Below, piece after piece: positions 50,662 through 59,899 of a stretch of DNA of 64,000 nucleotides. This DNA comes from Mycobacterium kansasii ATCC 12478 (GTDB taxonomy: Bacteria > Actinomycetota > Actinomycetes > Mycobacteriales > Mycobacteriaceae): assembly GCF_000157895.3 (NCBI RefSeq), contig NC_022663.1:434001-498000 (forward strand), in the 5' to 3' direction. The notes beneath the pieces were generated by a model. That model was not told the DNA's origin. It worked only from the letters and a program-made list of their open reading frames with translations, and did no database searches. Made by a program: the position numbers and the translations under genes. Numbering within the stretch: position 1 is the first letter of the stretch; the number at the start of each line of letters is the position of its first letter.

Positions 50662-51600
50662 TCACCCCGCTACCGCGGCCACGGTGTGATGCGGAAAATG
50701 CTGGCCTCTGTTGTCGGTGCTACGAATCTTGTTGTGGCCGTAGGTGTCCTGGCCGGCTACCAGTACGGCACCGTAGTGCGTGAGGTCGAAGTACCCGCCG
50801 TGGGCTTCGAACGAGGGCCAGCCCGGGTAGACCTTGACTTCCGTGGGCACGTATCGGGACGCGATCGCGAACCGGGTGGACCGTTGGGTCGTATTCGGGT
50901 ACGAGGCGTGCACGCACCTGGCGGTGAAGATCACGCATTGCCCGGCTTCCATTTCCATGGCCAGCGCTTCCTCCTCGGGCGGCACCCACGCGGGGTCGAC
51001 GCGGAATTCCTTGAAGTCGTAGCCGAAGAACGATCCGCTGCTCTCCATGGCATCAACGGAGCTGTACTCGCCGGCGCGGCCCATAGTGATCGACTTGCTT
51101 TCGTCGTAGTAGAGGGTGCGGTGTGATCCGGGCAGGAATTTCATACAGCCGTTTTCCTTGGTCGCTTCGGTGAAGGTGGTCCACACCGTGATGTCGAGCG
51201 GCAGGTCATCGGATTGCGTGCTGTGCTGCAGCATCGCAGTTCCGGTGGCGTATTGGTAATTGCGGACTTGATGCCACTCGGTGCCCGGCGTGCCGGGAAA
51301 TTTCGGAAAGAACTCAGTGCGCCACGCGAGCAAATCCGGACCGAGAATCTTGCTGACCTTCTCGATGATCGTCGGATGCCCGATATGTGCTGCCAGCTCG
51401 GGGATGTCGAAGTGACGATCGTAGTTGACCTCGTTGTCGAACAGGATGTGGCTACGGTCCTGGTTGGCGATGCGGATGCGTCGCAACATCGCTTTCGCCT
51501 CATCGGGCGAGTAGAGCGTGAAGGGTCCGATGACCCCGTTCTCCTCGAACGCTCGCAGGTCGGGGTCGTCGATCGTGTGTGCGCTTACGCCACCACTCAT
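50662..51600 (-). CDS. SyrB2-like non-haem iron halogenase homologue (HxV motif)
   Basis: 312 residues, PhyH-like fold, alignable along its length with SyrB2 of Pseudomonas syringae as remembered: ENGVIGPFTLYSPDEAK, NYDRHFD, LLAWRTEFFPKFPG, ITVWTTFTEAT, FFGYDFKEF, HASYPNT and ASRYVP. Proximal motif H110-Q111-V112: hydroxylases have HxD, SyrB2-type halogenases HxA, other halogenases HxG. Distal His H231 and the 2-oxoglutarate Arg R249 are present. Absence of the carboxylate favours halide ligation, but Val is bulkier than Ala, so activity is uncertain. Start overlaps the PKS stop by 4 bp. The expected substrate is an aminoacyl or acyl group on a carrier protein of this cluster. Confidence 0.85.
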   Translation of the reverse strand: MSGGVSAHTIDDPDLRAFEENGVIGPFTLYSPDEAKAMLRRIRIANQDRSHILFDNEVNYDRHFDIPELAAHIGHPTIIEKVSKILGPDLLAWRTEFFPKFPGTPGTEWHQVRNYQYATGTAMLQHSTQSDDLPLDITVWTTFTEATKENGCMKFLPGSHRTLYYDESKSITMGRAGEYSSVDAMESSGSFFGYDFKEFRVDPAWVPPEEEALAMEMEAGQCVIFTARCVHASYPNTTQRSTRFAIASRYVPTEVKVYPGWPSFEAHGGYFDLTHYGAVLVAGQDTYGHNKIRSTDNRGQHFPHHTVAAVAG

Positions 51601-54600
51601 CTGAGAGTCCTTTCCGGTTCATCTAGAGCTTCGAGGGATCGTGTGAGTTCCCGCTTCAATTCGGCGCTCAGCTCGGCGATGGAGCCGACCGAGCCGATGG
51701 AGCCGACGGAGCCCGAGTGCGGCTGCCGGCCGCCGCCGGGCGCCGTCACGGCGGCCTGGTCCGAGACCAGGTGGGAGGCCAGCTGGGCGGCCAGGGCAGC
51801 GCACGTGGGATAGTCGTAGATCAGCGTCGGCGGCAGGTCGATCCCGGTAGCAACCATCAGGTCGCGGCGCAGCCGAAGGCCGGCCAGGGAGTCTAAGCCA
51901 AGATCTACCAACGGAGCATCGACGGCCACGACGTCACTGCGCAGCAGTGCCGCAACCGCACGGCAAACGAACCCGGGGATTTCTCCGCCCGCTACGGCGG
52001 CCCGCCACCGGTCGGTGCTAGCAGGCGCGTCGTGATCCGGCGGCTCGGCCCAAACCTGCGCGGCCAGCGCTTCGGGCCTCCGCATCACCCCGGAATCGCC
52101 TTCTGCCACAACGGGATCTGGCAACGCGTAACAGGTACCCCCGCCCATCGGTACCCGCGCCAGCGCGTCGAGCCATTGGTCGGCCGGCAGTGCCCGCGGC
52201 CCCGAGGCCGAATTCAGGCCCCGACTCATGCCCACCTGATCCCACGGCCCCCAGGCAATTGTGGTCACCGTCGAACCGGCGGCCCGGCTGATCGACTCCA
52301 GCGCCGCGTTGGCCGCGGCGTAGGCGGCCTGTCCCGGCGAACCCAACAGCGAAGCCAGCGACGACATCACCAACATCGGACAGCCATGCTGGGCAGCCAG
52401 CCACGCCAGCAAGGTGGTGCCAAGCACTTTGGGCGCCAGCACCGCCCGCAAGTCGGATTCGGTGACCCGGGAGGCTATCGCGTCGCGAAGGATCCCGGGG
52501 GCCGCGATCACCAGCGAAACCGACCCCTGGGGCAGGGACCGGGCCAGTCGCTCCACGTCGGCACGCACAGCCACATCCGCCTGTGCCCATTCGACGACGC
52601 AGCCGGGCGGGCCGGCGACGGGTTGGACCGGTGGGTTGCGGGCGACGAGCACCACGCGCCGCGCACCGTTGCGGGCGCACCGCTCGATCATCCGGGCGGC
52701 GATGCCGCCGGTGCCGCCCCCGATCACGACGGTGTCCAGCGGTCCGGTGAGTCCGGTCAGTCCCGCCTTGCCGGCGGTGCCGGGCGTGTCGATCAGCATC
52801 GGGGCGAGCCGCAGCGTGCTGCGCAGGGCAATCTCCGAGTGATCGTTTCGGAGCATCTCCGCGCTCACCGTCTGCGCATCGACGGTGCCGTCGCAGTCGA
52901 TCAGCCGCCAGCTGATGCCGGGTGCCTCGGCACGAGCAGACCGGACGAAACCCCAGACCGCTGCTTGATCGGGGCGGTTCAACGCTGATCCCGGCACATC
53001 GGCAGCCCCGGCGGTGACGCTCACGACGGGCACCTGACGGCTGGCGCTCGCCACGGCCATCGCGGAGCGCAGCGAGATCCAGTCCCGGGCCGGGTCTGTC
53101 GCATCAGCCGGGCCGGCACCACCGACCCCGGTGAGATCGACGATCGCCTCAGCCGACTGCAGCGCGCTCTCCAATAACCGGGTCGCCCGGCCGAGGTCTG
53201 CATGTAGCACCTTGTCCCAATCCGGAACCGTCCGGCAGCCCGGCAACCGATTACGCAACGCCTCGACCACCGGCGCCGCAGCTTGCGGTGCCAGCACAAC
53301 CGGGCGTGTCCAGGCGATGGCCGACGTGCCGGCGTCCAGTGGCGTCCACACCACACTGGCAAGCCGGACCGGGCTTAAGAACGGAGCGCCGCCGGCGGCG
53401 CGTAACCGTGGCCAGTATCTGGTTTGCCGAAATGGGTAGGTGGGCAGGGCAATCCGGCGTGCGCGGCGGTGCAGTGCGGTGCCCGACCAGTCAATCGGAA
53501 TGCCTCGGTCACGCAGCCCGAGCAGAAGGCGCCCGCTGGGCGGTGCCTGGTCGTGACGGTCCAGCCGGACCAGATGCTCTGCCAGCGCCGCGCGGTTGAC
53601 CGCGACGATCTCCGCAAGAACGCCGGAGGGTGAGAGGTCGACGAAAACGGCACCGGTGGGGATGACCGGGGCCCGCACCGCGTCGCCGAACAACACCGGG
53701 TCGCGTACCTGGCGACCCCAATACGCGGGGTCGGCGACCTGGTCACCGGTGTGCGCAGTCACGCTCGAAAGCATCGGGATGTCGGGTGGGCGCGGGTCGG
53801 CCATCGCGGCCGCCGCAGCGACATCGGCGATGACCGACGCCATCATCGGGCTGTGGAAGGCGTGCGTGGTACCCAGCGGTGTGAGCCTCACGTCGCGTGA
53901 GCGCAGTACCTGGCTAACGGCGGCCAGCTGGCTCTCCGGCCCGGACAACACGACGCTGTGCTCGGAATTGATCACCGCCACTGCGACATCGGCAGCGCCG
54001 GCCGCATCGATGGCGGCAGCGGCGCGCCGAGCGTCGGTGACCGCTACCGCCATCGCGCCGCCCGCGCACCGCTGGTCCATCAGGCGGCCACGCACCCCCG
54101 CCAACACCACCGCCTCGACCGGACTGAACACACCGGCGATCGCGGCGGCAGCCAGCTCGCCAAGGCTGTGCCCGAGCACCAGGGCGGGCCGCGCTCCCGC
54201 CGTGATCAGCGTCTGGGCCAGCGCGATCGCCGCGGCCACCAAGGCCGGTTGCAGGTAGGCGGCCTGTCGTCGCCGCGGGTCGTCGCTGCCGGCGATGATC
54301 TCGGCGAGGTCGGCGTCAAGGCGCGGGCGGGCCTGCTGGTGAAGCGCGTCGAACTCGCGTCGGAAATCCTCGTCAACCTCCAGCCACCGCTGTAGCACCG
54401 ACCAAGCCTCACCCCCTTGCCCCGGGAACAGCAATATCACCGGGCCTGCCGCAGCGGGCGTCAAATACGTTGCTTTGTCGCCGGATTCGGCCGCAATGCG
54501 CAGGTTGTCGGCAGCCTCTGCGGTGGTGGCGGCCACTACCGAAAGGTTGGCGCGAAGCGGCGCGCGGCCGGCCAGGCTGGTCAACGAGACGTCGGCGAGG

Positions 54601-56045
54601 TCGACGTCTTCGGTGCCGCGCAGTCGGTCGGCCAACCGCAGCGCGGAGTCACGCAGGGCCGACCCGTCGTGGGCGGAGACGGCGATCAGGTACCGCCCGC
54701 CCGCGCCGGGTTGGCGTGCCGTTGCGACCGGTGCCTGTTCGACCACGAGGTGCGCGTTGGTTCCGCCGGCACCGAATGAGCTGACGGCGGCGCGTCGGCG
54801 GTCCCCTTCCGGTCCGGGCCACGGCGCGGCCGCGGTCGGCACATAGAGCCGGCTGCCGGTCAGATCGATCTCGGGGTTGAGCGTGCGAAAGCCCGCTACC
54901 GGAGGGATGACGCCGTGCTGCACGGCCAGCACCGCCTTGATCAATCCGGCCACGCCGGCCGCGGTGTCCAGGTGTCCGATGTTGGCCTTGACCGCGCCAA
55001 TGGCGCAGCCGGTGCCACCGTCGCCGTCTAATACCGCACGCAGGCAACGGATCTCGATGGGATCTCCGAGCCGGGTACCGGTTCCGTGGGTCTCTGCCAG
55101 ACCGATGGTCTGCGGGCTGCGCCCAGACAGCGCGTGGGCCGCGGCGATCACCTCGCGTTGGCCCCGCATGCCGGGTGCAGCAAAGCTGGACTTGTCCCGG
55201 CCGTCATTGTTGATGGCCGATCCGGTGATGACCGCCCGGATGGGGTCGCCGGCGGCGACGGCATCCGCGCACCGCTTGAGCACCACCACCCCGACACCGT
55301 TGCCGCCCACCGTGCCGTCAGCGTCGGCGTCAAAAGGCAGGCAGCGACCGCTCGGCGACAGAATCCCGCCGCTGTGGTGCAGGTAGCCGCAGGCAAGCGG
55401 CACGTGCACCGCGGCGGCGCCGGCAAGCGCCATATCGCACTCGCCCGACAACAGACTCTGGATCGCCAAGTGGGTCGCGACAAGCGCACTGGAACACGCG
55501 GTCTGTACGTTGATCGCCGGTCCGCGCAGGCCCAGCTGAAAAGCGACCCGGGTGGCCAGGTAGTCGCCCCGGTTCGCCACCGATATCAACGGCACGGCGC
55601 TGCCCTCGACGAGGTCGGTGTCGGCGAGCACCGCCTCGGTGAGGTACGACGACATTCTGGCCCCCGCGTAAAGGCTCATCCCGGCGGCGGCGAAGCAGCC
55701 TACGACCGCCGTCGGCGACTGCGGCGAATACCCGGCGTCTTCCATTGCCGCCCAGGCGCATTCGAGGAACAGCCGGTGCTGCGGATCGGTCAGCGCCGCC
55801 TCGCGATCGCTGATGCCGAAAAAACCCGCGTCGAAAGCGTCGGCATCCTCGAGAAACCCGTCGGCGGGCACATACTCCGGCGAGTCCACCAATGCCGCCG
55901 GAACACCGTGCCGTAGCAGCTCGGCGCGCGAGTGCCGGCGGATGGCGCAAACGCCACCAACCACGTTGTGCCAGAACGCTTCTGGGTCGGCAGCACCGGG
56001 AAACCGGCAGCTGAGCCCGATCACGGCGACGTCGAACTCGCTCAT
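51597..56045 (-). CDS. type I polyketide synthase, KS-AT-KR-ACP
   Basis: 1482 residues. Ketosynthase about 1-435 with Cys in TACSSA (C184) and His in ETHGTGT (H320) and NIGHLD (H358). Acyltransferase about 535-830 with GHSLGE (S627) and HAFH (728-731), the malonyl-CoA type. Then the structural half of the ketoreductase, then the ketoreductase proper with GGGTGGIAA and SSLASLLGSPGQAAYAAAN (Ser and Tyr). Carrier protein DLGLDSLAG (S1386). There is no dehydratase or enoylreductase, so one extension gives a beta-hydroxy unit. A repeat SVGSIGSVGSI and a charged helix at the C-terminus may be a docking tail. Starts with TGATG overlap to the upstream gene. Confidence 0.9.
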   Translation of the reverse strand: MSEFDVAVIGLSCRFPGAADPEAFWHNVVGGVCAIRRHSRAELLRHGVPAALVDSPEYVPADGFLEDADAFDAGFFGISDREAALTDPQHRLFLECAWAAMEDAGYSPQSPTAVVGCFAAAGMSLYAGARMSSYLTEAVLADTDLVEGSAVPLISVANRGDYLATRVAFQLGLRGPAINVQTACSSALVATHLAIQSLLSGECDMALAGAAAVHVPLACGYLHHSGGILSPSGRCLPFDADADGTVGGNGVGVVVLKRCADAVAAGDPIRAVITGSAINNDGRDKSSFAAPGMRGQREVIAAAHALSGRSPQTIGLAETHGTGTRLGDPIEIRCLRAVLDGDGGTGCAIGAVKANIGHLDTAAGVAGLIKAVLAVQHGVIPPVAGFRTLNPEIDLTGSRLYVPTAAAPWPGPEGDRRRAAVSSFGAGGTNAHLVVEQAPVATARQPGAGGRYLIAVSAHDGSALRDSALRLADRLRGTEDVDLADVSLTSLAGRAPLRANLSVVAATTAEAADNLRIAAESGDKATYLTPAAAGPVILLFPGQGGEAWSVLQRWLEVDEDFRREFDALHQQARPRLDADLAEIIAGSDDPRRRQAAYLQPALVAAAIALAQTLITAGARPALVLGHSLGELAAAAIAGVFSPVEAVVLAGVRGRLMDQRCAGGAMAVAVTDARRAAAAIDAAGAADVAVAVINSEHSVVLSGPESQLAAVSQVLRSRDVRLTPLGTTHAFHSPMMASVIADVAAAAAMADPRPPDIPMLSSVTAHTGDQVADPAYWGRQVRDPVLFGDAVRAPVIPTGAVFVDLSPSGVLAEIVAVNRAALAEHLVRLDRHDQAPPSGRLLLGLRDRGIPIDWSGTALHRRARRIALPTYPFRQTRYWPRLRAAGGAPFLSPVRLASVVWTPLDAGTSAIAWTRPVVLAPQAAAPVVEALRNRLPGCRTVPDWDKVLHADLGRATRLLESALQSAEAIVDLTGVGGAGPADATDPARDWISLRSAMAVASASRQVPVVSVTAGAADVPGSALNRPDQAAVWGFVRSARAEAPGISWRLIDCDGTVDAQTVSAEMLRNDHSEIALRSTLRLAPMLIDTPGTAGKAGLTGLTGPLDTVVIGGGTGGIAARMIERCARNGARRVVLVARNPPVQPVAGPPGCVVEWAQADVAVRADVERLARSLPQGSVSLVIAAPGILRDAIASRVTESDLRAVLAPKVLGTTLLAWLAAQHGCPMLVMSSLASLLGSPGQAAYAAANAALESISRAAGSTVTTIAWGPWDQVGMSRGLNSASGPRALPADQWLDALARVPMGGGTCYALPDPVVAEGDSGVMRRPEALAAQVWAEPPDHDAPASTDRWRAAVAGGEIPGFVCRAVAALLRSDVVAVDAPLVDLGLDSLAGLRLRRDLMVATGIDLPPTLIYDYPTCAALAAQLASHLVSDQAAVTAPGGGRQPHSGSVGSIGSVGSIAELSAELKRELTRSLEALDEPERTLR

Positions 56046-59000
56046 CAGCTCGTCCTGGATGCCTCGCGTAGCGAGGCACGCCGGCGCAGGTTTGCACGCG
56101 GATCATCGGCCGGTGGCGGGTTCTGGTCCGCACGGCTGACCTCGCAGGCGCTGCGGTCCTCGATCACCCGGGCCAGTTCCCGCAGCGTCGGGTACTCGAA
56201 CACCGCCACCGCGGGCAACGCCACACCCAGTAGTTGCAGCACCCGTTCCTGCAGCCGCGGCACCAGCAATGAATGACCGCCCAACTCGAAAAAGTCGTCC
56301 GCGGCCGACACGTCGGGCAACTTGAGCAGTTCGGCCCAGATCCCGGCGAGCACTGCCATGGCCGAGCCCTGATCGCCCGCCGCGGCCGGTGCCGGCGGCC
56401 CGGCCGGTTGCTGTCCCACCACGTGCGCCGGGACGGGAACCCCGAACGCGTCGGTGACCGCTGCCGTGACATCCGTTGCGGGCCCGGCCATCCGGACCTC
56501 GATCCGTTCCAGCGGCCGCAAGCCTCCGGCCAGGTGCGCCAGGCGCCGATTACCGGTGTCCAGCCCCACCGCGTACCAGCCCGGCCGGGAACGCAGGACG
56601 GCGTCGAGTGCGTCGATCCCCACGGCCGGGTCGATGGTGGCCAGCCCCATCTCGGCCGCCAGGTCACCGCCGGCGACGTCTAGGCTCATCCCGGGACCGG
56701 CCCACCGGCTCCATGCGATCGACCAGGCGCGTCTGCCCCGGTCCCGGTGCCGGGCGGCCAGCACGTCCTGGAACCGGTTGGCGGCCGCGTAAGCGGCCAG
56801 TTCCGGCGCGCCGACCAGGCTGTGCACCGACGTGAAATAGACCTCGATCGCGTGGGCACGCTCGGCCAGGAGCCGCTCGACGGCGATGGCGCCACGACCC
56901 TTGGCGTAGAGCATGTCGTCGATGTCGGCCGCCGACAGCTGCACCGCCGACCGTGGCACCAGCTCGCCGGCCAGCGCGAACATTCCGTCGATGGGCCCGC
57001 CGTGCTGCTGCTCGAATACCTCGACGGCAGCACGCAGGGCCATGGCGTCGGCGACATCGACCGCGAGATAGGTCACGTCTCCCATCTCGCGCAGCGCGAG
57101 CAGGTTGCGCCCGCGCGGCCCGGCGGGCTGGGTGCAGTCCAGCTCCGATGTCCCCACGACCAGCAGGTGCGCGCCGAATTGGCGGAGCAGGTATTCGCAG
57201 ACGTGTCGTCCGACACCGCCCAGGCCACCGATGACGAGGTACCGCCCTGCTCGCTGAAGTGCAGACTCCCCGGCCGCCCGGATCGGCGCTGCCGCAGTGG
57301 TCAGGATCCGCCGCACCGGCAGCCCAAGGTCCACCTCGGCCGGTTCCTCCCGGGACAACTCGTCGGCTACCGCTTCGGGTGAAACCGCTGAGCCGATGAA
57401 CCGGACCTTCAGCCGGGGCAGGTCGCGCCCGGCGCTGTGCGCAAACGCCGCCAGCGACTGGCCGTATTCGCAGCCCGTCGGGGCTACCACCGACAGTCGC
57501 GACCCGCCGGTTTGCTCCATGACGCGCAGCAGGGCTGCCAGGTCGGCGCATCGCCCGGCAACCTCGTCGGGTGTCGGCGGCCCCACCGGCAGCACATGAA
57601 CCACATGCTCGGGGCCGCCGTCGAGCAGCGACCGGATACGTCTGCGTTCCTGGGCATCTGTGAGCTCAAAAGCGCTGGTGCTCAACGCATGTCCTCGACT
57701 TCGCAACGCTTGGGCCAGCGCGGCGGTGAATTCCTCGCGGTCGCTCAGCAACAACACCGGCAGGGCCGGCCCCGGGGTCGCTGATTCGAGGGTGGGTGTG
57801 CACAGCACCTCGACCACCGCAGGGCGGATATCTGCGCCCGGGGCGCAACCGAGCAGCCGCTCACGAATCAGTGCCCGCTTCGGTTTGCCGATCGACGTCT
57901 TGGCCACGTCGTTTCGGGTGACGGAATGGATCGGTGTGGGGCTGACGTGGAACTCCCGCAGCACCGCACGACGCACGCGTTCGGCCACCTCCGCGACGGG
58001 GTGCCCGGGCAGCGGCACGAAAACGACCGCGATCTGTTCGGTTGCGGCGCCGCCGGCACGGACACCGAATGCGACGCTCCATGACGGGTCGACCCCACAC
58101 ACCTTGTCGACGACGGCCTCGACCTCGCTCGCGGTGATGTTGCGGCCACCGACGATGATGACGTCTTTGTCCCTGCCGATGATGGTCAGGCCCGCAGGCC
58201 CGATCACCGCGCGATCTCCGGTGTGCAACCACCCGTCGGGATCCAGCGCCGCCGCGGTGGCCGCGTCGTCGTCGAGGTAGCCGGCGGCGATCATCGGCCC
58301 CCGCACCTGTAGCTGCCCCGGCTGTCCGTGGTGCTGCACCGCTCCAGTGTCGTCGACCACCCGTACCGTGCAGCCCGGAACCGGTTGTCCCACCGGCACA
58401 TGCGTGCTCGTCCGATCGACCAACCCAGGGGCGAAAGCTGCCGAATAGACCACCCCTGAACACGTTTCCGACATTCCCCAGGCCGGGTGCATCGCTGCGG
58501 CCGGCAGGCCGTAGGGGGCCAGCGCGCTCAGGAAGTTCAAGCATTGATCGGCGATGATGGGTTCGCCGCCGTTGAGAATGAATGTCAGACAAGACAAGTC
58601 CCATGCTGGCCGCTGGTTGGTCGGCAACGCTTGCAGCCGCGCCGTCACCAGCTGATAGGCGAAATTGGGTGCCCAGGTGACCGTGATCCGGTACCGGTCA
58701 ACCAGTTCCAGCCAGGTCAACGGCTCACGCAAGACTTTATCGGTGGGCACCTGGACTTGGCGGCACCGCAACCAGACGTCGCGGATGTGGAACATGACCA
58801 GCCCGCCGACGTGGTCGAGGGGGAACCAGTTCAGGGAGATTTCGTCGGAGCGAAATCCGTTGTGGGCGCACGCCGATGCGGCGTTGGACAGGACCGCGCG
58901 GTGCGTCTGACCGACAAGTTTCGGCTTGCCGGTGCTGCCGCTGGTGGGCAATCCGAGAACCAGGTCGTCGGGCGATCGGCTCACCAGCGAGCCGGGCCGG

Positions 59001-59899
59001 GCCGCGCGCAACTGATCAATGTCGGCAAATCCTGGCGTGTTTCGCGCCGTGGTCAGATCGGTCACCACCACAGCCGCCGCGGCCGACGACATGACGGCCT
59101 GCAGTGCCTGTATTGCGGATTGCGGCTCAACGGTGTCCGGCAGCGGCGATGGGACAACGATCAGCCCGGCCAGCACCGCGCCCCAGAAGCCGGGCACAAA
59201 CCCGGTGGGTTCACCGCATGCCAGCACAATGCGGTCCCCGGGTCGCAGCCCGCGTTCTTGCAGGCCGCCGCACACCCGCTGGGCCTCGTCGAGAAGCTCG
59301 TCATAACCGGCCACGGTGGGTCGCCCGTCGCGGCTGAGCAGGCGGAGTGCGTCCCGATACGGGCATTCGGCGGCAGCCGAAACGAGCAGTGCACCCAGCG
59401 TCGCCGGGCCGCCACCGCGGGCCTGCCCGCCGCTGAGGACGGCAGCCGGCGCCAGTGGGTCGCGGACCGGTTCCCGGGCCGACGGTTGTGCCGTGCTGAT
59501 CGCGCCGGCATACCCGTCCGCGCTCGCCGGTGCGAAGGCCACGGTCATCTCGGCAGCCGCGCCGCAGGCGGACTGCATGGCCGCTTCGGTTCGCGCGAGC
59601 GTCATTTCGTCGAGCACCGGTAGCATCGCCAGGCTCCCGATGTCCGCCGCACCGCTGGCGGTGCGGGGCACGCTCGAGACCAGCACCACGTCGACCGGCG
59701 CCTGAGGCGCGCCGGCGGTGATCGTGTCCCGGACCCCGCGGCTGGTCACCGGTTGGGCCGGCACCACATAGGCGACCAGGCGTTGCTCACCCGCCTCGGT
59801 GCAGCGCTCAATGACCGTGTAGTCCAACGTGTCTGGTGAGGCAGCGAGTATCCGTGCGATATCGGACCGCAGGTCCGATCCCAGGCTGCCGATGCTCAC
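56045..59899 (-). CDS. AMP-ligase-KR-ACP loading protein
   Basis: 1284 residues. Residues about 10-95 look like a detached C-terminal lobe of an adenylation domain (GEQRLVAYVVPAQ, then SVPRTASGAAD where active domains have a Lys). Residues about 165-690 are a full acyl-AMP ligase with LPTSGSTGKPKLVG (317-330) and WLHTGDRAV. A ketoreductase follows with VIGGLGGVGRHV and TSVHSLVGAPELAAYAAAN. The carrier domain has FELGGHSLLV (S1210). This should load a carboxylic acid onto its own carrier, with the ketoreductase acting there (for example on a 2-keto acid) or in trans. The starter acid is not predictable by eye. 4-bp overlap with the upstream gene. Confidence 0.85.
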   Translation of the reverse strand: MSIGSLGSDLRSDIARILAASPDTLDYTVIERCTEAGEQRLVAYVVPAQPVTSRGVRDTITAGAPQAPVDVVLVSSVPRTASGAADIGSLAMLPVLDEMTLARTEAAMQSACGAAAEMTVAFAPASADGYAGAISTAQPSAREPVRDPLAPAAVLSGGQARGGGPATLGALLVSAAAECPYRDALRLLSRDGRPTVAGYDELLDEAQRVCGGLQERGLRPGDRIVLACGEPTGFVPGFWGAVLAGLIVVPSPLPDTVEPQSAIQALQAVMSSAAAAVVVTDLTTARNTPGFADIDQLRAARPGSLVSRSPDDLVLGLPTSGSTGKPKLVGQTHRAVLSNAASACAHNGFRSDEISLNWFPLDHVGGLVMFHIRDVWLRCRQVQVPTDKVLREPLTWLELVDRYRITVTWAPNFAYQLVTARLQALPTNQRPAWDLSCLTFILNGGEPIIADQCLNFLSALAPYGLPAAAMHPAWGMSETCSGVVYSAAFAPGLVDRTSTHVPVGQPVPGCTVRVVDDTGAVQHHGQPGQLQVRGPMIAAGYLDDDAATAAALDPDGWLHTGDRAVIGPAGLTIIGRDKDVIIVGGRNITASEVEAVVDKVCGVDPSWSVAFGVRAGGAATEQIAVVFVPLPGHPVAEVAERVRRAVLREFHVSPTPIHSVTRNDVAKTSIGKPKRALIRERLLGCAPGADIRPAVVEVLCTPTLESATPGPALPVLLLSDREEFTAALAQALRSRGHALSTSAFELTDAQERRRIRSLLDGGPEHVVHVLPVGPPTPDEVAGRCADLAALLRVMEQTGGSRLSVVAPTGCEYGQSLAAFAHSAGRDLPRLKVRFIGSAVSPEAVADELSREEPAEVDLGLPVRRILTTAAAPIRAAGESALQRAGRYLVIGGLGGVGRHVCEYLLRQFGAHLLVVGTSELDCTQPAGPRGRNLLALREMGDVTYLAVDVADAMALRAAVEVFEQQHGGPIDGMFALAGELVPRSAVQLSAADIDDMLYAKGRGAIAVERLLAERAHAIEVYFTSVHSLVGAPELAAYAAANRFQDVLAARHRDRGRRAWSIAWSRWAGPGMSLDVAGGDLAAEMGLATIDPAVGIDALDAVLRSRPGWYAVGLDTGNRRLAHLAGGLRPLERIEVRMAGPATDVTAAVTDAFGVPVPAHVVGQQPAGPPAPAAAGDQGSAMAVLAGIWAELLKLPDVSAADDFFELGGHSLLVPRLQERVLQLLGVALPAVAVFEYPTLRELARVIEDRSACEVSRADQNPPPADDPRANLRRRASLREASRTS

